A stretch of 53,369 nt of DNA from Pseudomonas kielensis (GCF_014236655.1 NZ_JACMYG010000036.1:1-53369); one strand, 5' to 3'. Counted from the first letter of the stretch, positions 40,091 to 49,860 are shown. Notes: generated by a model not told the origin, from the sequence alone. Numbers and translations are program-made.

Positions 40091-41053
40091 CTACCGACTG
40101 ACCGCTGCCCGCATCCGCCGCGCCCTGAGCCCGGCCATCAGCGACGGCCCCAATGCCACCAGCGCCGAACCCAGCACCACCAGCAACGCACCGCCATACG
40201 CCAGGCCATTGATCTGCTCGGCCTGTACATACTCGGGCCATAACCAGGCCGCCATCGCCACCGCCGCAAACGTCACCAACGGCGTGATCGCCAGCGTCGC
40301 ACTGACCCGCGAGGCTTCCCAATGGGCCAGTGCCTCGGCAAACGCACCATAGGCAACCAGGGTATTGAGGCAGCACGCCAGCAGCAGCCAGCCTTGCAGC
40401 GGGCTCAATTGCAGCGCCTCCAGAGGGTGCACCCAAGGCGTGAGCAACAGAGCGCAAAACAGGTAGATCACCATCATCACCTGCAGCGAATTCCACACCG
40501 TCAGCAATTGTTTTTGCCCCAGCGCATAGAACGTCCACACGGTGGAGGCCAACAGAATCAAGAGCACCCCGGCGGTGTAGTCACTCAGGGACGTCAACAA
40601 CTCGCCCAGGCGCTGATTGAAAAACAGCCCGAAGCCGAGCAACAGCACCAGCAGGCCGATCCCCTGCCCCAGGCTGAAACGCTCCTTGAACACGAACACA
40701 CTGCCGATCAGCAACAGGATCGGGCCCACCTGCACCACCAGTTGCGCAGTGCCGGGGCTCAACAGATTCAGGCCCATGAGGTACAGCACGTAGTTGCCCA
40801 CCAGCCCGAGCACCGCCATCAGCACCAGCCAGCCGCCTTTGGGCCCCAGGGACTTATGGCTTGGCAGGCGCCGGGTGGCCGCCAGGTAGACAAACAGGCA
40901 CCCACCGGAAACCAGCAGGCGAAACCAGGTCACCGTGACCGGGTCCATCACCAGCAGCACCTGCTTGAGCTTGATCGGCAGAATGCCCCATAAAAAAGCG
41001 GTCAACAGGGCCAGGAACAGACCATAGACCCAGCGACCGGACGAAATGTGCAT
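40091..41053 (-). CDS. EamA/DMT-family membrane transporter
   Basis: A 320-residue protein with about ten hydrophobic spans in two EamA repeats (first repeat starts GLFLALLTAFLWGILPIKLK; second starts near ILLASTVWTFYALGQKQLL). The family exports metabolites such as amino acids, nucleosides or drugs; the substrate is unknown. The C-terminal tail is short and basic (RARRMRAAVSR). The fumC gene ends 78 bases away on the opposite strand. Confidence 0.85.
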   Translation of the reverse strand: MHISSGRWVYGLFLALLTAFLWGILPIKLKQVLLVMDPVTVTWFRLLVSGGCLFVYLAATRRLPSHKSLGPKGGWLVLMAVLGLVGNYVLYLMGLNLLSPGTAQLVVQVGPILLLIGSVFVFKERFSLGQGIGLLVLLLGFGLFFNQRLGELLTSLSDYTAGVLLILLASTVWTFYALGQKQLLTVWNSLQVMMVIYLFCALLLTPWVHPLEALQLSPLQGWLLLACCLNTLVAYGAFAEALAHWEASRVSATLAITPLVTFAAVAMAAWLWPEYVQAEQINGLAYGGALLVVLGSALVALGPSLMAGLRARRMRAAVSR

Positions 41054-41163
41054 GCAAACCCCAGAGCAAGACGGCGTGAAAACCCCATTCTAGGCTTCCA
41101 CGCCGGCATCACACAGGGACAGTTGCGCACTAGCCGCTAACACGACTGTATGGGTCGGTCCGC

Positions 41164-42348
41164 TCAACGCACCGCTTCGAACAACCCGCTAGCGCCCATG
41201 CCTCCGCCCACGCACATGGTCACAACGCCGTAGCGCAGGTTGCGGCGCTGCAGTTCGCGCACCAGGTGCCCGACCTGGCGCGAGCCGGTCATGCCGAACG
41301 GGTGGCCGATGGAGATCGAGCCGCCGTTGACGTTGTACTTCTCGTTGTCGATGTCCAGGCGGTTACGGCTGTATAGGCATTGCGAGGCAAAGGCTTCGTT
41401 GAGTTCCCACAGATCGATATCCGCGACTTGCAGGCCCTTGGCCTTGAGCAGCTTGGGCACCGAGAACACCGGGCCGATGCCCATCTCATCCGGCTCACAA
41501 CCGGCCACGGTGAAACCCCGGAAGAACGCCTTGGGCTTGAGGCCCAGTTGCAGGGCTTTTTCCAGGCTCATCACCAGGGTCATCGAAGCACCGTCGGACA
41601 GTTGCGACGAGTTGCCCGCCGTCACCGAGCCGTCCTCGGCGAACACGGGCTTCAATCCGGCCAGGCTGTCGTAGGTGGTGTCGGGACGGTTGCAGTCATC
41701 ACGATCGACGATGCCCTCGAGGATCTGCACTTGGCCGCTGTTCTTGTCCTCGACCTTGTACTTCACCGCCATCGGCACGATTTCATCGTCGAACAATCCG
41801 CCGGCCTGCGCCTGGGCGGTACGCAACTGGCTTTGCAGGGCGTAGCGGTCCTGCTCTTCGCGGCTGACCTGATACCGACGGGCAACGATTTCCGCGGTCT
41901 GGCCCATGGGGAAGTAGATACCGGGCACCTGCTCCTTGAGCAACGGGTTGATCAGGTTGTCGGTGTTGACGCTTTTCATGGTCAGGCTGATGGACTCGAC
42001 GCCACCGGCGACAATGATGTCGCTGCAACCCGAAGCGATCTGGTTTGCCGCAATGGCAATCGCCTGCAGACCCGAGGAACAGAAGCGGTTCAGCGTCATG
42101 CCGCTGGTGCCCGTGCCCAGGCGCGAGAGCACGGCCACGTTACGCCCGATATTGAAGCCCTGGGCACCTTCGTTGGAGCCGGCGCCGACGATGCAATCCT
42201 CGACGCTGGCCGGGTCGATACCATTTCGTTGCAGCAGCGCGTTGACGCAATGGGCCGCCATGTCATCCGGGCGAGTCTGGTTGAACTTGCCACGGAAAGA
42301 CTTGGCCAGGCCGGTTCGCACGCTATCGACGATCACTACTTCACGCAT
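41164..42348 (-). CDS. Acetyl-CoA acetyltransferase / acyl-CoA thiolase
   Basis: A 394-residue thiolase. The nucleophilic cysteine is in LNRFCSSGLQAIAIAANQI near 88, the catalytic histidine in GHPFGMTGSRQVGHL near 350, and the second cysteine in VTMCVGGGMGASGLFE near 380. Start ATG 42348 (MREVVIVDSVRTGLAKSFRG) with GAGG six bases upstream; the frame opens four codons earlier. No hydroxyacyl-CoA dehydrogenase gene adjoins it, so it is not a standard fadBA unit; a role in acetoacetyl-CoA or longer-chain cleavage is open. Confidence 0.92.
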   Translation of the reverse strand: MREVVIVDSVRTGLAKSFRGKFNQTRPDDMAAHCVNALLQRNGIDPASVEDCIVGAGSNEGAQGFNIGRNVAVLSRLGTGTSGMTLNRFCSSGLQAIAIAANQIASGCSDIIVAGGVESISLTMKSVNTDNLINPLLKEQVPGIYFPMGQTAEIVARRYQVSREEQDRYALQSQLRTAQAQAGGLFDDEIVPMAVKYKVEDKNSGQVQILEGIVDRDDCNRPDTTYDSLAGLKPVFAEDGSVTAGNSSQLSDGASMTLVMSLEKALQLGLKPKAFFRGFTVAGCEPDEMGIGPVFSVPKLLKAKGLQVADIDLWELNEAFASQCLYSRNRLDIDNEKYNVNGGSISIGHPFGMTGSRQVGHLVRELQRRNLRYGVVTMCVGGGMGASGLFEAVR

Positions 42349-42515
42349 GGCATACCTCATTGTTGTTGTCGTTCAGGGGAGTGAATCGAGGATAAATCCA
42401 CCGCCCTGCCGACCGCGACAATCATTCACCCCGCGTATGCAAACCCATGGTGCTCGCTCGCGACCAACATGAATGGAGCCTGACACGACGCTTACGACTT
42501 GCCAGAGACCTACCC

Positions 42516-44027
42516 CTACTTGCGTTTCTTGTCGTGCTTGTCGGACTTTTCGAACGCCGCTTCCAGCGCCCGGTTGATGGTGCGCAGCACCTTGACCCGG
42601 GCCCAGCGCTTGTCGTTGGCCTCCACCAGGGTCCAGGGCGAGACCTCGGTGCTGGTGCGATCGACCATATCGCCCACGGCGGCACGGTAGTCGTCCCATT
42701 TTTCGCGGTTACGCCAATCGTCCTCGGTGATCTTGAAGCGCTTGAAGGGGATCTGCTCGCGCTCCTGGAAACGCTCCAACTGGGTCTGCTTATCGATAGC
42801 CAGCCAGAACTTCACGACGATCACATTGGACGCATCGATCTGCTCTTCGAAGTCATTGATTTCGCCATAGGCCCGCATCCAGTCAGCCGGTGTACAGAAA
42901 CCTTCAATGCGCTCCACCAACACCCGGCCATACCAGGACCGGTCAAAGATGGTGAACTTGCCCCGCGCCGGAATGTGCCGCCAGAAACGCCACAGATAAG
43001 GTTGCGCACGCTCTTCCTCAGTCGGTGCGGCAATCGGCACGATGCTGTACTGCCGCGGATCGAGCGCCGCGGCCACCCGCCGGATCGCCCCGCCCTTGCC
43101 CGCCGCATCATTGCCCTCGAACACCGCGACCAAGGCGTGCTTGCGCATGCGTTTGTCACGCAGCAAGCCGGACAGCCGTGCCTGCTCGGTAATCAGTTGC
43201 TCTTCATAGTCTTTCTTGGTCAGTTGCTGGCTCATGTCCAAGGCATCCAACAACCCGAGCCGGTCCACACTGGTGGTCAGTGGCGCGGCGCTGACCTTGT
43301 CCGGCTTGAGATTGGGCCGCTTGAGGGCGGCCTGCAGGCCAGCGAGCAGGATCTTGCCCACTGCCAGGCTGCGGTAATGAGGGTCGACGCCTTCGATAAT
43401 GTGCCAGGGTGCATAGTCGCGGCTGGTGCGGCGGATCACCCGCTCGCCGTACTTCACGAACTTGTCGTAGGTCTGGGATTGCTGCCAGTCCAGGGGACTG
43501 ATGCGCCAGCTGTGCAGCGGGTCGTCCTGCAGCAACTTGAGGCGGGCCTTCATTTGTTGCTTGGACAGGTGAAACCAGAACTTGAAGATCAGCGCGCCTT
43601 CGTTGCAGAGCATTTTCTCCAGGCGTTCCGCGCCATTGATCCCCTGGTCCAGCACCGCGTCCTTGAACAAGCCGTGAACCCGGCCTTGCAGCATCTGGCT
43701 GTACCAGTTGCCGAAGAACACCCCCATACGGCCCTTGGCCGGAAGCATGCGCCAATAGCGCCAGGCCGGTGGTCGCGCCAGCTCTTCATCGGTTTGCTGG
43801 TCGAAGGTGCGCACTTCAATCAGCCGCGGGTCCATCCACTCGTTGAGCAATTTGACCGTCTCGCCCTTGCCGGCCCCTTCGATACCGTTGATCAGCACAA
43901 TCACCGGAAAACGGTTCTGCTGCTGCAACTCGAACTGAGCTTCGAGCAAGGCTTCACGCAGCGCCGGTACTTCGGCCTCGTAGGTTTCTTTATCGATCGC
44001 GTGACCGATTTCGGCAGATTCGAACAT
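42516..44027 (-). CDS. pap: Polyphosphate:AMP phosphotransferase (two-domain PPK2)
   Basis: A 503-residue class II PPK2 with two tandem kinase domains. Domain one has Walker A INGIEGAGKGETVKLLNEWMD near 47 and a lid region ARPPAWRYWRMLPAKGRMGVFFGNWYSQML near 85. Domain two has VFEGNDAAGKGGAIRRVAAALDP near 302 and EERAQPYLWRFWRHIPARGKFTIFDRSWYGRVLVERIEGF near 340. In characterised class II enzymes only the second domain is active and makes ADP from AMP and polyphosphate. The ATG at 44027 (MFESAEIGHAID) has GGGAG upstream. It runs divergently from mnmC. Confidence 0.93.
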   Translation of the reverse strand: MFESAEIGHAIDKETYEAEVPALREALLEAQFELQQQNRFPVIVLINGIEGAGKGETVKLLNEWMDPRLIEVRTFDQQTDEELARPPAWRYWRMLPAKGRMGVFFGNWYSQMLQGRVHGLFKDAVLDQGINGAERLEKMLCNEGALIFKFWFHLSKQQMKARLKLLQDDPLHSWRISPLDWQQSQTYDKFVKYGERVIRRTSRDYAPWHIIEGVDPHYRSLAVGKILLAGLQAALKRPNLKPDKVSAAPLTTSVDRLGLLDALDMSQQLTKKDYEEQLITEQARLSGLLRDKRMRKHALVAVFEGNDAAGKGGAIRRVAAALDPRQYSIVPIAAPTEEERAQPYLWRFWRHIPARGKFTIFDRSWYGRVLVERIEGFCTPADWMRAYGEINDFEEQIDASNVIVVKFWLAIDKQTQLERFQEREQIPFKRFKITEDDWRNREKWDDYRAAVGDMVDRTSTEVSPWTLVEANDKRWARVKVLRTINRALEAAFEKSDKHDKKRK

Positions 44028-44166
44028 GACTGGCTCCCATCCAAGATGGCCCAAGCCTAGCGGATTGACCGGCGGTTTGTGTGGGTAAAACGCGTAGAGC
44101 TGCCATAGATCAGTTCCCGTTGCCCTGATCCGCTAGAATGGCGGCCTTGCCAATGCTGAGCCCGCC

Positions 44167-46149
44167 ATGAATCCTGTATTGCCCCACGCCCAGCTCGACT
44201 GGGACGACCAAGGCCGCCCGCGCTCGCGGGTGTTCGATGACGTGTATTTCTCCGACCAATCGGGCCTGGAAGAAACCCGCTATGTATTCATCGAACAAAA
44301 CCGCCTGAGCGAACGTTTCGCCGCCCTGAGCGCCGGCGAAAAACTGGTGATTGGCGAGACGGGGTTCGGTACCGGGCTGAATTTCCTCTGCGCCTGGCAA
44401 CTGTTTGAACAGCAGGCAGTGGCTGGCGCGCGCCTGCATTTCATCAGCGTCGAAAAATACCCGCTGAGCCCTGCCGATCTGCAGCGAGCCCTGGCCCTGT
44501 GGCCGGAACTCAAGTCCTTCGCCGAGCCCTTGCTGGCGCAGTACGTGGCCATCCACCAGGGTTTCCAGCGCCTGGTGCTGGACCATGGCCGCGTCACGCT
44601 GACGCTGCTGATTGGCGACGCCCTGGAGCAGTTGCCACAACTGGACGCGCAGGTCGATGCCTGGTTTCTCGACGGCTTTGCCCCGGCGAAGAATCCCGAG
44701 ATGTGGACCGCCGAGCTGTTCGCCGAGCTGGCACGCCTGGCCGCCCCCGGCTCGACCATCAGTACCTTCACCAGCACCGGCTGGGTGCGGCGATTGCTCA
44801 ACGCCGCGGGCTTCAAGATGCGCCGCACGCCGGGCATCGGCCACAAATGGGAGATCCTGCGCGGGGCGTTCGTCGCCTGGCCCGCAGAGACCCCGGCACC
44901 GCCAGCCGTCAAAACCTGGTTTGCCCGTCCGCCGCAGCGCCCCAGCGAACGCCACGCACTGGTGATCGGCGCCGGCCTGGCCGGTTGCGCCAGTGCCGCC
45001 AGCCTCGCCGCACGTGGCTGGCAGGTCAGCCTGCTGGAGCGGCACGCCGACCTGGCCCAGGAAGCCTCGGGCAATCCGCAAGGGGTGCTGTACCTGAAAT
45101 TGTCGGCCCACGGCACCGCCCTTTCGCAAATGATCGTCAGCGGCTTCGGCCATACCCGGCGCCTGCTGGAACACTTGCAACGCGGTCATGACTGGGATGA
45201 TTGCGGGGTCCTGCAACTGGCATTCGATGCCAAGGAAGCCGAGCGCCAGGCCAAGCTGACAGCGGCCTTTGCGACCGATCTGCTGCATCCACTGGATCGC
45301 CTCCAGGCCCAGGCCATCGCCGGCATCGACCTGGAACACGGCGGGCTGTTTTACCCGGAAGGCGGCTGGGTACACCCGCCCGCCTTGTGCCGCTGGCAAG
45401 CGACCCACCCCCAGGTGCAACTGCTGGCCCACCGTGAAGTGCTGCAGTTGCGCAAGGTCGGCCCGCTCTGGCAAGCCTGGGACGGCGAGACCCTGCTGGC
45501 CAGCGCGCCGGTGGTGATCCTGGCGGGCGCGGCGCAGATCAAGCAGTTTGCGCAAAGTGCCGACTTGCCGCTCAAGCGTATTCGCGGGCAGATCACTCGT
45601 TTGGCCCAAACCCCACAGAGCCAGAGCCTCAGCACCGTGGTGTGCGCCGAAGGTTACGTCGCCCCGGCGCGCCTGGGCGAACACACCCTGGGCGCCAGCT
45701 TCGACTTCAAGAGCGACGACCTCACGCCCACCACCGCCGAACACCTGGGCAACCTGGACATGCTCAAGGACATCTCCCCCGACCTGGTCGAGCGCCTGCA
45801 CATTGCCGAACTGGACCCGGAGCACCTCCAGGGACGCGCAGCCTTTCGCTGCACCAGCCCCGACTACCTGCCGATTGTCGGTCCGCTGGCCGACAGCAAG
45901 GCCTTCAACCAGGCCTATGGCGCGCTGGCCAAGGACGCCCGACAAGTACCGGACACTCCGTGCCCTTGGCTCGAAGGTCTATACGTCAATAGCGGCCATG
46001 GTTCCCGGGGGCTGATCACCGCACCACTGTCCGGCGAACTGCTCGCCGCCTGGCTGGAAAATGAACCGCTGCCCCTGCCCCGCAGCGTCGCCGAAGCCTG
46101 CCACCCCAATCGATTTGCCTTGCGCCAGTTGATTCGCGGCAAAGCCTGA
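44167..46149 (+). CDS. mnmC: Bifunctional tRNA mnm5s2U methyltransferase / FAD oxidoreductase
   Basis: MnmC completes mnm5s2U at the wobble position of tRNA. Residues 1-240 are the methyltransferase (IGETGFGTGLNFLCAWQLF near 60; DAWFLDGFAPAKNPEMWT near 162). From about 260 follows the FAD-dependent demodification domain with ALVIGAGLAGCASAASLAARGWQVSLLER and SGNPQGVLYLKLSAHGTA. At 660 residues it is normal length. The start ATG 44167 (MNPVLPHAQLDWDDQGRPRS) lacks a strong Shine-Dalgarno sequence. A hairpin lies 75 bases past the stop, before asnO. Confidence 0.95.
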   Translation: MNPVLPHAQLDWDDQGRPRSRVFDDVYFSDQSGLEETRYVFIEQNRLSERFAALSAGEKLVIGETGFGTGLNFLCAWQLFEQQAVAGARLHFISVEKYPLSPADLQRALALWPELKSFAEPLLAQYVAIHQGFQRLVLDHGRVTLTLLIGDALEQLPQLDAQVDAWFLDGFAPAKNPEMWTAELFAELARLAAPGSTISTFTSTGWVRRLLNAAGFKMRRTPGIGHKWEILRGAFVAWPAETPAPPAVKTWFARPPQRPSERHALVIGAGLAGCASAASLAARGWQVSLLERHADLAQEASGNPQGVLYLKLSAHGTALSQMIVSGFGHTRRLLEHLQRGHDWDDCGVLQLAFDAKEAERQAKLTAAFATDLLHPLDRLQAQAIAGIDLEHGGLFYPEGGWVHPPALCRWQATHPQVQLLAHREVLQLRKVGPLWQAWDGETLLASAPVVILAGAAQIKQFAQSADLPLKRIRGQITRLAQTPQSQSLSTVVCAEGYVAPARLGEHTLGASFDFKSDDLTPTTAEHLGNLDMLKDISPDLVERLHIAELDPEHLQGRAAFRCTSPDYLPIVGPLADSKAFNQAYGALAKDARQVPDTPCPWLEGLYVNSGHGSRGLITAPLSGELLAAWLENEPLPLPRSVAEACHPNRFALRQLIRGKA

Positions 46150-46159
46150 AGCCCGTCAG

Positions 46160-46190
46160 GCAACTTCTGCTTATAACCGATTGATCTAAA
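46160..46190 (+). promoter_or_regulatory. Possible AlgU (extracytoplasmic sigma) promoter upstream of asnO
   Basis: GCAACTT and TCTAAA are separated by 18 bases, similar to the AlgU consensus GAACTT-N16/17-TCTGA, with one change in the -35 and a slightly long spacer. It lies between the mnmC stop and the asnO ATG. AlgU control would suit osmotic induction of this cluster. The match is weak. Confidence 0.3.
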
Positions 46191-46223
46191 ACTCACAGCA
46201 CCGCATTAGGTCAGTTTCTGAGT

Positions 46224-46245
46224 ACCCGCCACTTCTGGCGGGTTT
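46224..46245 (+). terminator. Hairpin between mnmC and asnO
   Basis: The perfect eight-base stem ACCCGCCA/TGGCGGGT with a CTTC loop is followed by only a short T-run (TTTG). It may end the mnmC transcript. Because it is just 40 bases before the asnO ATG, it could also lie inside the asnO leader. Confidence 0.6.
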
Positions 46246-46284
46246 GAGATTGCCCTCCCCAACGGAAAAACCGGTAAGGAATTT

Positions 46285-48057
46285 ATGTGCGGATTAGCTG
46301 GCGAGTTACGTTTTGATCATCAACCGGCCGACCTGGCCGCCATCGAGCGAATCACCCATCACCTGGCGCCTCGTGGCCCCGACGCCTGGGGTTTTCACAG
46401 TCAGGGGCCGATCGCCCTGGGCCATCGGCGACTGAAAATCATGGACCTGTCGGACGGCTCGGCGCAGCCGATGGTCGACAGTCAACTGGGCCTGTCCCTG
46501 GCCTTCAACGGCGCGATCTATAACTTCCCCGAATTGCGCACCGAGCTGGAAAGCCTGGGTTATGCCTTCTATTCCGGCGGCGACACCGAAGTGCTGCTCA
46601 AGGGCTATCACGCCTGGGGCGCCGACCTGCTTCCTAAGCTCAACGGCATGTTTGCCTTCGCCATCTGGGAGCGCGACAGCCAACGCCTGTTCATCGCCCG
46701 CGACCGCCTCGGCGTGAAACCCCTGTACCTGTCGCGCACCGGCCAGCGCCTGCGCTTCGCCTCGACCTTGCCAGCCCTGCTCAAGGGCGGCGACATCAAC
46801 CCGATCCTCGACCCGGTGGCGCTCAATCACTACCTCAACTTCCACGCCGTGGTCCCGGCCCCCCGCACCTTGCTGGCAGGCATCGAGAAACTGCCGCCGG
46901 CGACCTGGATGCGCATCGAGGCTGACGGCAGCACCGAACAGCACACCTGGTGGACGCTGCCCTACGGCCCCCGTGCCGATGAACAGAACCTGACCCTGGA
47001 AGACTGGCGCGACCGGGTGCTGCAGAGCACCCGCGAGGCGGTGGCGATTCGTCAGCGCGCGGCGGTGGATGTTGGCGTGCTGCTGTCCGGCGGCGTCGAC
47101 TCCAGCCTGCTGGTGGGACTGCTGCGCGAAGTGGGCGTGCAGGACCTGTCGACCTTCTCCATCGGTTTTCAGGACGCGGGCGGCGAACGGGGCGACGAGT
47201 TCCAGTACTCGGACCTGATCGCCAGGCACTATGGCACCCGCCATCACCAACTGCGCATCGACGAGAAGGAAATCATCGAACAACTGCCCGCCGCGTTCCG
47301 CGCGATGAGCGAGCCGATGGTCAGCCACGACTGCATCGCCTTTTACCTGCTGTCCCGGGAAGTGGCCAAGCACTGCAAAGTGGTGCAAAGCGGCCAGGGT
47401 GCGGATGAACTGTTTGCCGGTTACCACTGGTACCCGCAGGTCGATGGCGCCAGCGACCCCTATACCGCCTATCGCGAGGCCTTCTTCGACCGCAGCTACG
47501 ACGACTACGCCGCCACCGTGCAACCGCAATGGCTGACCGACCATGATGCCGCCGGCGACTTTGTCCGAACCCATTTCGCCCAGCCCGGCGCCGTCGCGCC
47601 TGTGGATAAAGCGCTGCGCCTGGACAGCACGGTGATGCTGGTCGACGACCCGGTCAAGCGTGTGGATAACATGACCATGGCCTGGGGCCTGGAGGCGCGC
47701 ACGCCGTTTCTCGACTACCGCCTGGTGGAATTGTCGGCGCGGGTCCCGGGGAAATTCAAACTGCCGGACGGCGGCAAGCAGGTGCTCAAGGAGGCCGCGC
47801 GCCTGGTGATCCCCAGTGAGGTGATCGACCGCAAGAAAGGTTATTTCCCGGTCCCCGGCCTCAAGCATTTGCAAGGCGCGACCCTGGACTGGGTGCGCGA
47901 ACTGCTGCTGGATCCGAGCCAGGACCGCGGCCTGTTCAAGCCGGCCATGCTCGACCGCCTGCTGACCGACCCGCAAGGACAGTTGACCCCATTGCGCGGC
48001 TCCAAGCTGTGGCAACTGGCAGCGCTGAACCTGTGGCTCAGCGAACAAGGAATCTGA
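46285..48057 (+). CDS. asnO: N-acetylglutaminylglutamine amidotransferase (asparagine-synthase type)
   Basis: A 590-residue class II glutamine amidotransferase that amidates N-acetylglutaminylglutamine to the osmoprotectant NAGGN. The nucleophile Cys2 is at the mature N-terminus (MCGLAGELRFDHQ), with RGPDAWG near 30 and AFNGAIYN near 73. The synthetase domain has the ATP-pyrophosphatase loop VGVLLSGGVDSSLLVGLL near 267 and GQGADELFAGYHW near 370. AAGGA precedes the ATG. Only three bases separate it from ngg, and the pairing with ngg and an M42 peptidase distinguishes it from ordinary asparagine synthetase. Confidence 0.93.
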   Translation: MCGLAGELRFDHQPADLAAIERITHHLAPRGPDAWGFHSQGPIALGHRRLKIMDLSDGSAQPMVDSQLGLSLAFNGAIYNFPELRTELESLGYAFYSGGDTEVLLKGYHAWGADLLPKLNGMFAFAIWERDSQRLFIARDRLGVKPLYLSRTGQRLRFASTLPALLKGGDINPILDPVALNHYLNFHAVVPAPRTLLAGIEKLPPATWMRIEADGSTEQHTWWTLPYGPRADEQNLTLEDWRDRVLQSTREAVAIRQRAAVDVGVLLSGGVDSSLLVGLLREVGVQDLSTFSIGFQDAGGERGDEFQYSDLIARHYGTRHHQLRIDEKEIIEQLPAAFRAMSEPMVSHDCIAFYLLSREVAKHCKVVQSGQGADELFAGYHWYPQVDGASDPYTAYREAFFDRSYDDYAATVQPQWLTDHDAAGDFVRTHFAQPGAVAPVDKALRLDSTVMLVDDPVKRVDNMTMAWGLEARTPFLDYRLVELSARVPGKFKLPDGGKQVLKEAARLVIPSEVIDRKKGYFPVPGLKHLQGATLDWVRELLLDPSQDRGLFKPAMLDRLLTDPQGQLTPLRGSKLWQLAALNLWLSEQGI

Positions 48058-48060
48058 CTG

Positions 48061-49791
48061 ATGAAACCTTACGCCACAGCGTTGAACCAGCGCTTGCTGC
48101 GCGGCCAGGCACCGTCCTATGAGCGTCTGCAAGCGCGCTTCGCCGAAGACGGCAGCGACGCTGGCGAACCGATTGCCGTGCATTGCGGCTGGGGCCGCTT
48201 GCTGATCGGCCATACCTTCCCCGACGCGGCGAGCCTGGCCGGGGAACTGGCCCATGAAGAACCGGGCGAGCGTGACATTGCGCTGTACGTGGCCGCGCCC
48301 CAGCAAGTGTTGGGGCTGGAGCCGGCCCAGCTGTTTCTCGACCCTTCCGACACCCTGCGCCTGTGGTTCAGCGACTACCGCCAGGCGACCCGGGTCTTTC
48401 GCGGGTTTCGCATCCGCCGGGCACAAAGCGACGCCGACTGGCAGGCCATCAACCAGTTGTACCTGGCCCGCTCCATGCTGCCCATCGATCCGCAGCGCCT
48501 GACGCCCCGGCATCAAGGTGGCCCGGTCTACTGGCTGGCCGAAGATGAAGACGGCGGCGCGGTGATCGGTAGCGTCATGGGCCTCAACCATGACAAGGCC
48601 TTTGCGGACCCGGAACACGGTAGCAGCCTGTGGTGCCTGGCGGTCGACCCGCAGTGCACACGGCCCGGGGTTGGCGAAGTGCTGGTACGCCACTTGATCG
48701 AACACTTCATGAGCCGTGGCCTGAGCTACCTCGACCTCTCGGTACTGCACGACAACCGTCAGGCCAAGCAGCTCTACACCAAGCTGGGGTTCCGCACGCT
48801 GTCCACCTTCGCCATCAAGCGCAAGAACGGCATCAATCAGGCACTGTTTCTCGGCCCCGGTCCCCAGGCCGAGTTCAATCCCTATGCGCGGATCATCGTC
48901 GATGAAGCCCATCGGCGCGGCATCGATGTGCAAGTCGACGATGCCCAGGCCGGCATGTTCACCCTCAGCCATGGCGGACGCCGGGTGCGCTGCCGGGAAT
49001 CCCTCAGCGACCTGACCAGTGCCATCAGCATGAGCCTGTGCCAGGACAAGAGCCTGACCCACAAAGTGCTCAAGGCGGCCGGGCTGAATCTGCCGGCCCA
49101 GCAACTGGCGGGCAACGCCGACGACAACCTGGCGTTTCTCGACGAACACCAACGGGTGGTGGTCAAACCCCTGGACGGTGAACAGGGCCAAGGCGTGGCG
49201 GTGGATCTGCAAAGCATCGACGAGCTGCAACAGGCCATCGACGACGCCCGCTGCTTCGACTCCCGGGTGTTGCTGGAAAGTTTCCACCAAGGCCTGGACC
49301 TGCGCATTCTGGTGATCGGCTTCGAGGTGGTGGCGGCCGCCATCCGCCGTCCGGCGCAAATCATCGGCGATGGCCAGCATACGATCGACGCCTTGATCCA
49401 GGCCCAGAGCCGGCGCCGGCAGGCCGCCACCGACGGCGAAAGCAAAATCCCCCTGGACCACGAAACCGAGCGCACGCTGCAAGCCGCCGGTTACACCTAC
49501 AGCAGCATCCTGCCCGCAGGCGAGCGCCTGTGTGTGCGGCGTACGGCCAACCTGCACACCGGCGGCACCCTGGAAGATGTCACCGAGGTGCTGCATCCCA
49601 CCCTGGTCGATGCTGCCGTGCGCGCGGCGCGGGCACTGGATATCCCGGTGGTGGGCCTGGACCTGATGGTGCCGGCCGCCGATCAGCCGGACTACGTGTT
49701 CATTGAAGCCAACGAACGTGCCGGGCTGGCCAACCATGAACCACAACCGGTGGCCGAGCGGTTTGTGGATCTGTTGTTTCCCCATAGCTGA
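48061..49791 (+). CDS. ngg: N-acetylglutaminylglutamine synthetase (GNAT + ATP-grasp)
   Basis: A 576-residue two-domain enzyme that acetylates and joins two glutamines to form the dipeptide precursor of NAGGN. A GNAT acetyltransferase lies at about 115-280 (SSLWCLAVDPQCTRPGVGEVLVRHL near 187; LHDNRQAKQLYTKLGFRTL near 228). A C-terminal ATP-grasp domain runs from about 320 with VVVKPLDGEQGQGVAVDL near 367 and the metal-binding VVGLDLMVP...FIEANERAGLANHEP near 530-560. The domain order resembles cyanophycin-synthetase-like ligases. Coupled to asnO; the downstream gap contains a perfect inverted repeat. Confidence 0.94.
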   Translation: MKPYATALNQRLLRGQAPSYERLQARFAEDGSDAGEPIAVHCGWGRLLIGHTFPDAASLAGELAHEEPGERDIALYVAAPQQVLGLEPAQLFLDPSDTLRLWFSDYRQATRVFRGFRIRRAQSDADWQAINQLYLARSMLPIDPQRLTPRHQGGPVYWLAEDEDGGAVIGSVMGLNHDKAFADPEHGSSLWCLAVDPQCTRPGVGEVLVRHLIEHFMSRGLSYLDLSVLHDNRQAKQLYTKLGFRTLSTFAIKRKNGINQALFLGPGPQAEFNPYARIIVDEAHRRGIDVQVDDAQAGMFTLSHGGRRVRCRESLSDLTSAISMSLCQDKSLTHKVLKAAGLNLPAQQLAGNADDNLAFLDEHQRVVVKPLDGEQGQGVAVDLQSIDELQQAIDDARCFDSRVLLESFHQGLDLRILVIGFEVVAAAIRRPAQIIGDGQHTIDALIQAQSRRRQAATDGESKIPLDHETERTLQAAGYTYSSILPAGERLCVRRTANLHTGGTLEDVTEVLHPTLVDAAVRAARALDIPVVGLDLMVPAADQPDYVFIEANERAGLANHEPQPVAERFVDLLFPHS

Positions 49792-49796
49792 ACGCC

Positions 49797-49835
49797 GCGA
49801 GCGGCAAGCCACGACAGACCGCGCTTGCCGCTCGC
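49797..49835 (+). repeat. Perfect inverted repeat between ngg and the M42 peptidase gene
   Basis: GCGAGCGGCAAG (49797-49808) is perfectly complementary to CTTGCCGCTCGC (49824-49835), with one more C-G pair inside and a loop of 13 bases. There is no T-run. It begins five bases after the ngg stop and ends 25 bases before the peptidase ATG, so it may modulate termination, processing or stability of the operon mRNA. Confidence 0.7.
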
Positions 49836-49860
49836 CGTACGCCCACTTCAAGGAATTCCC

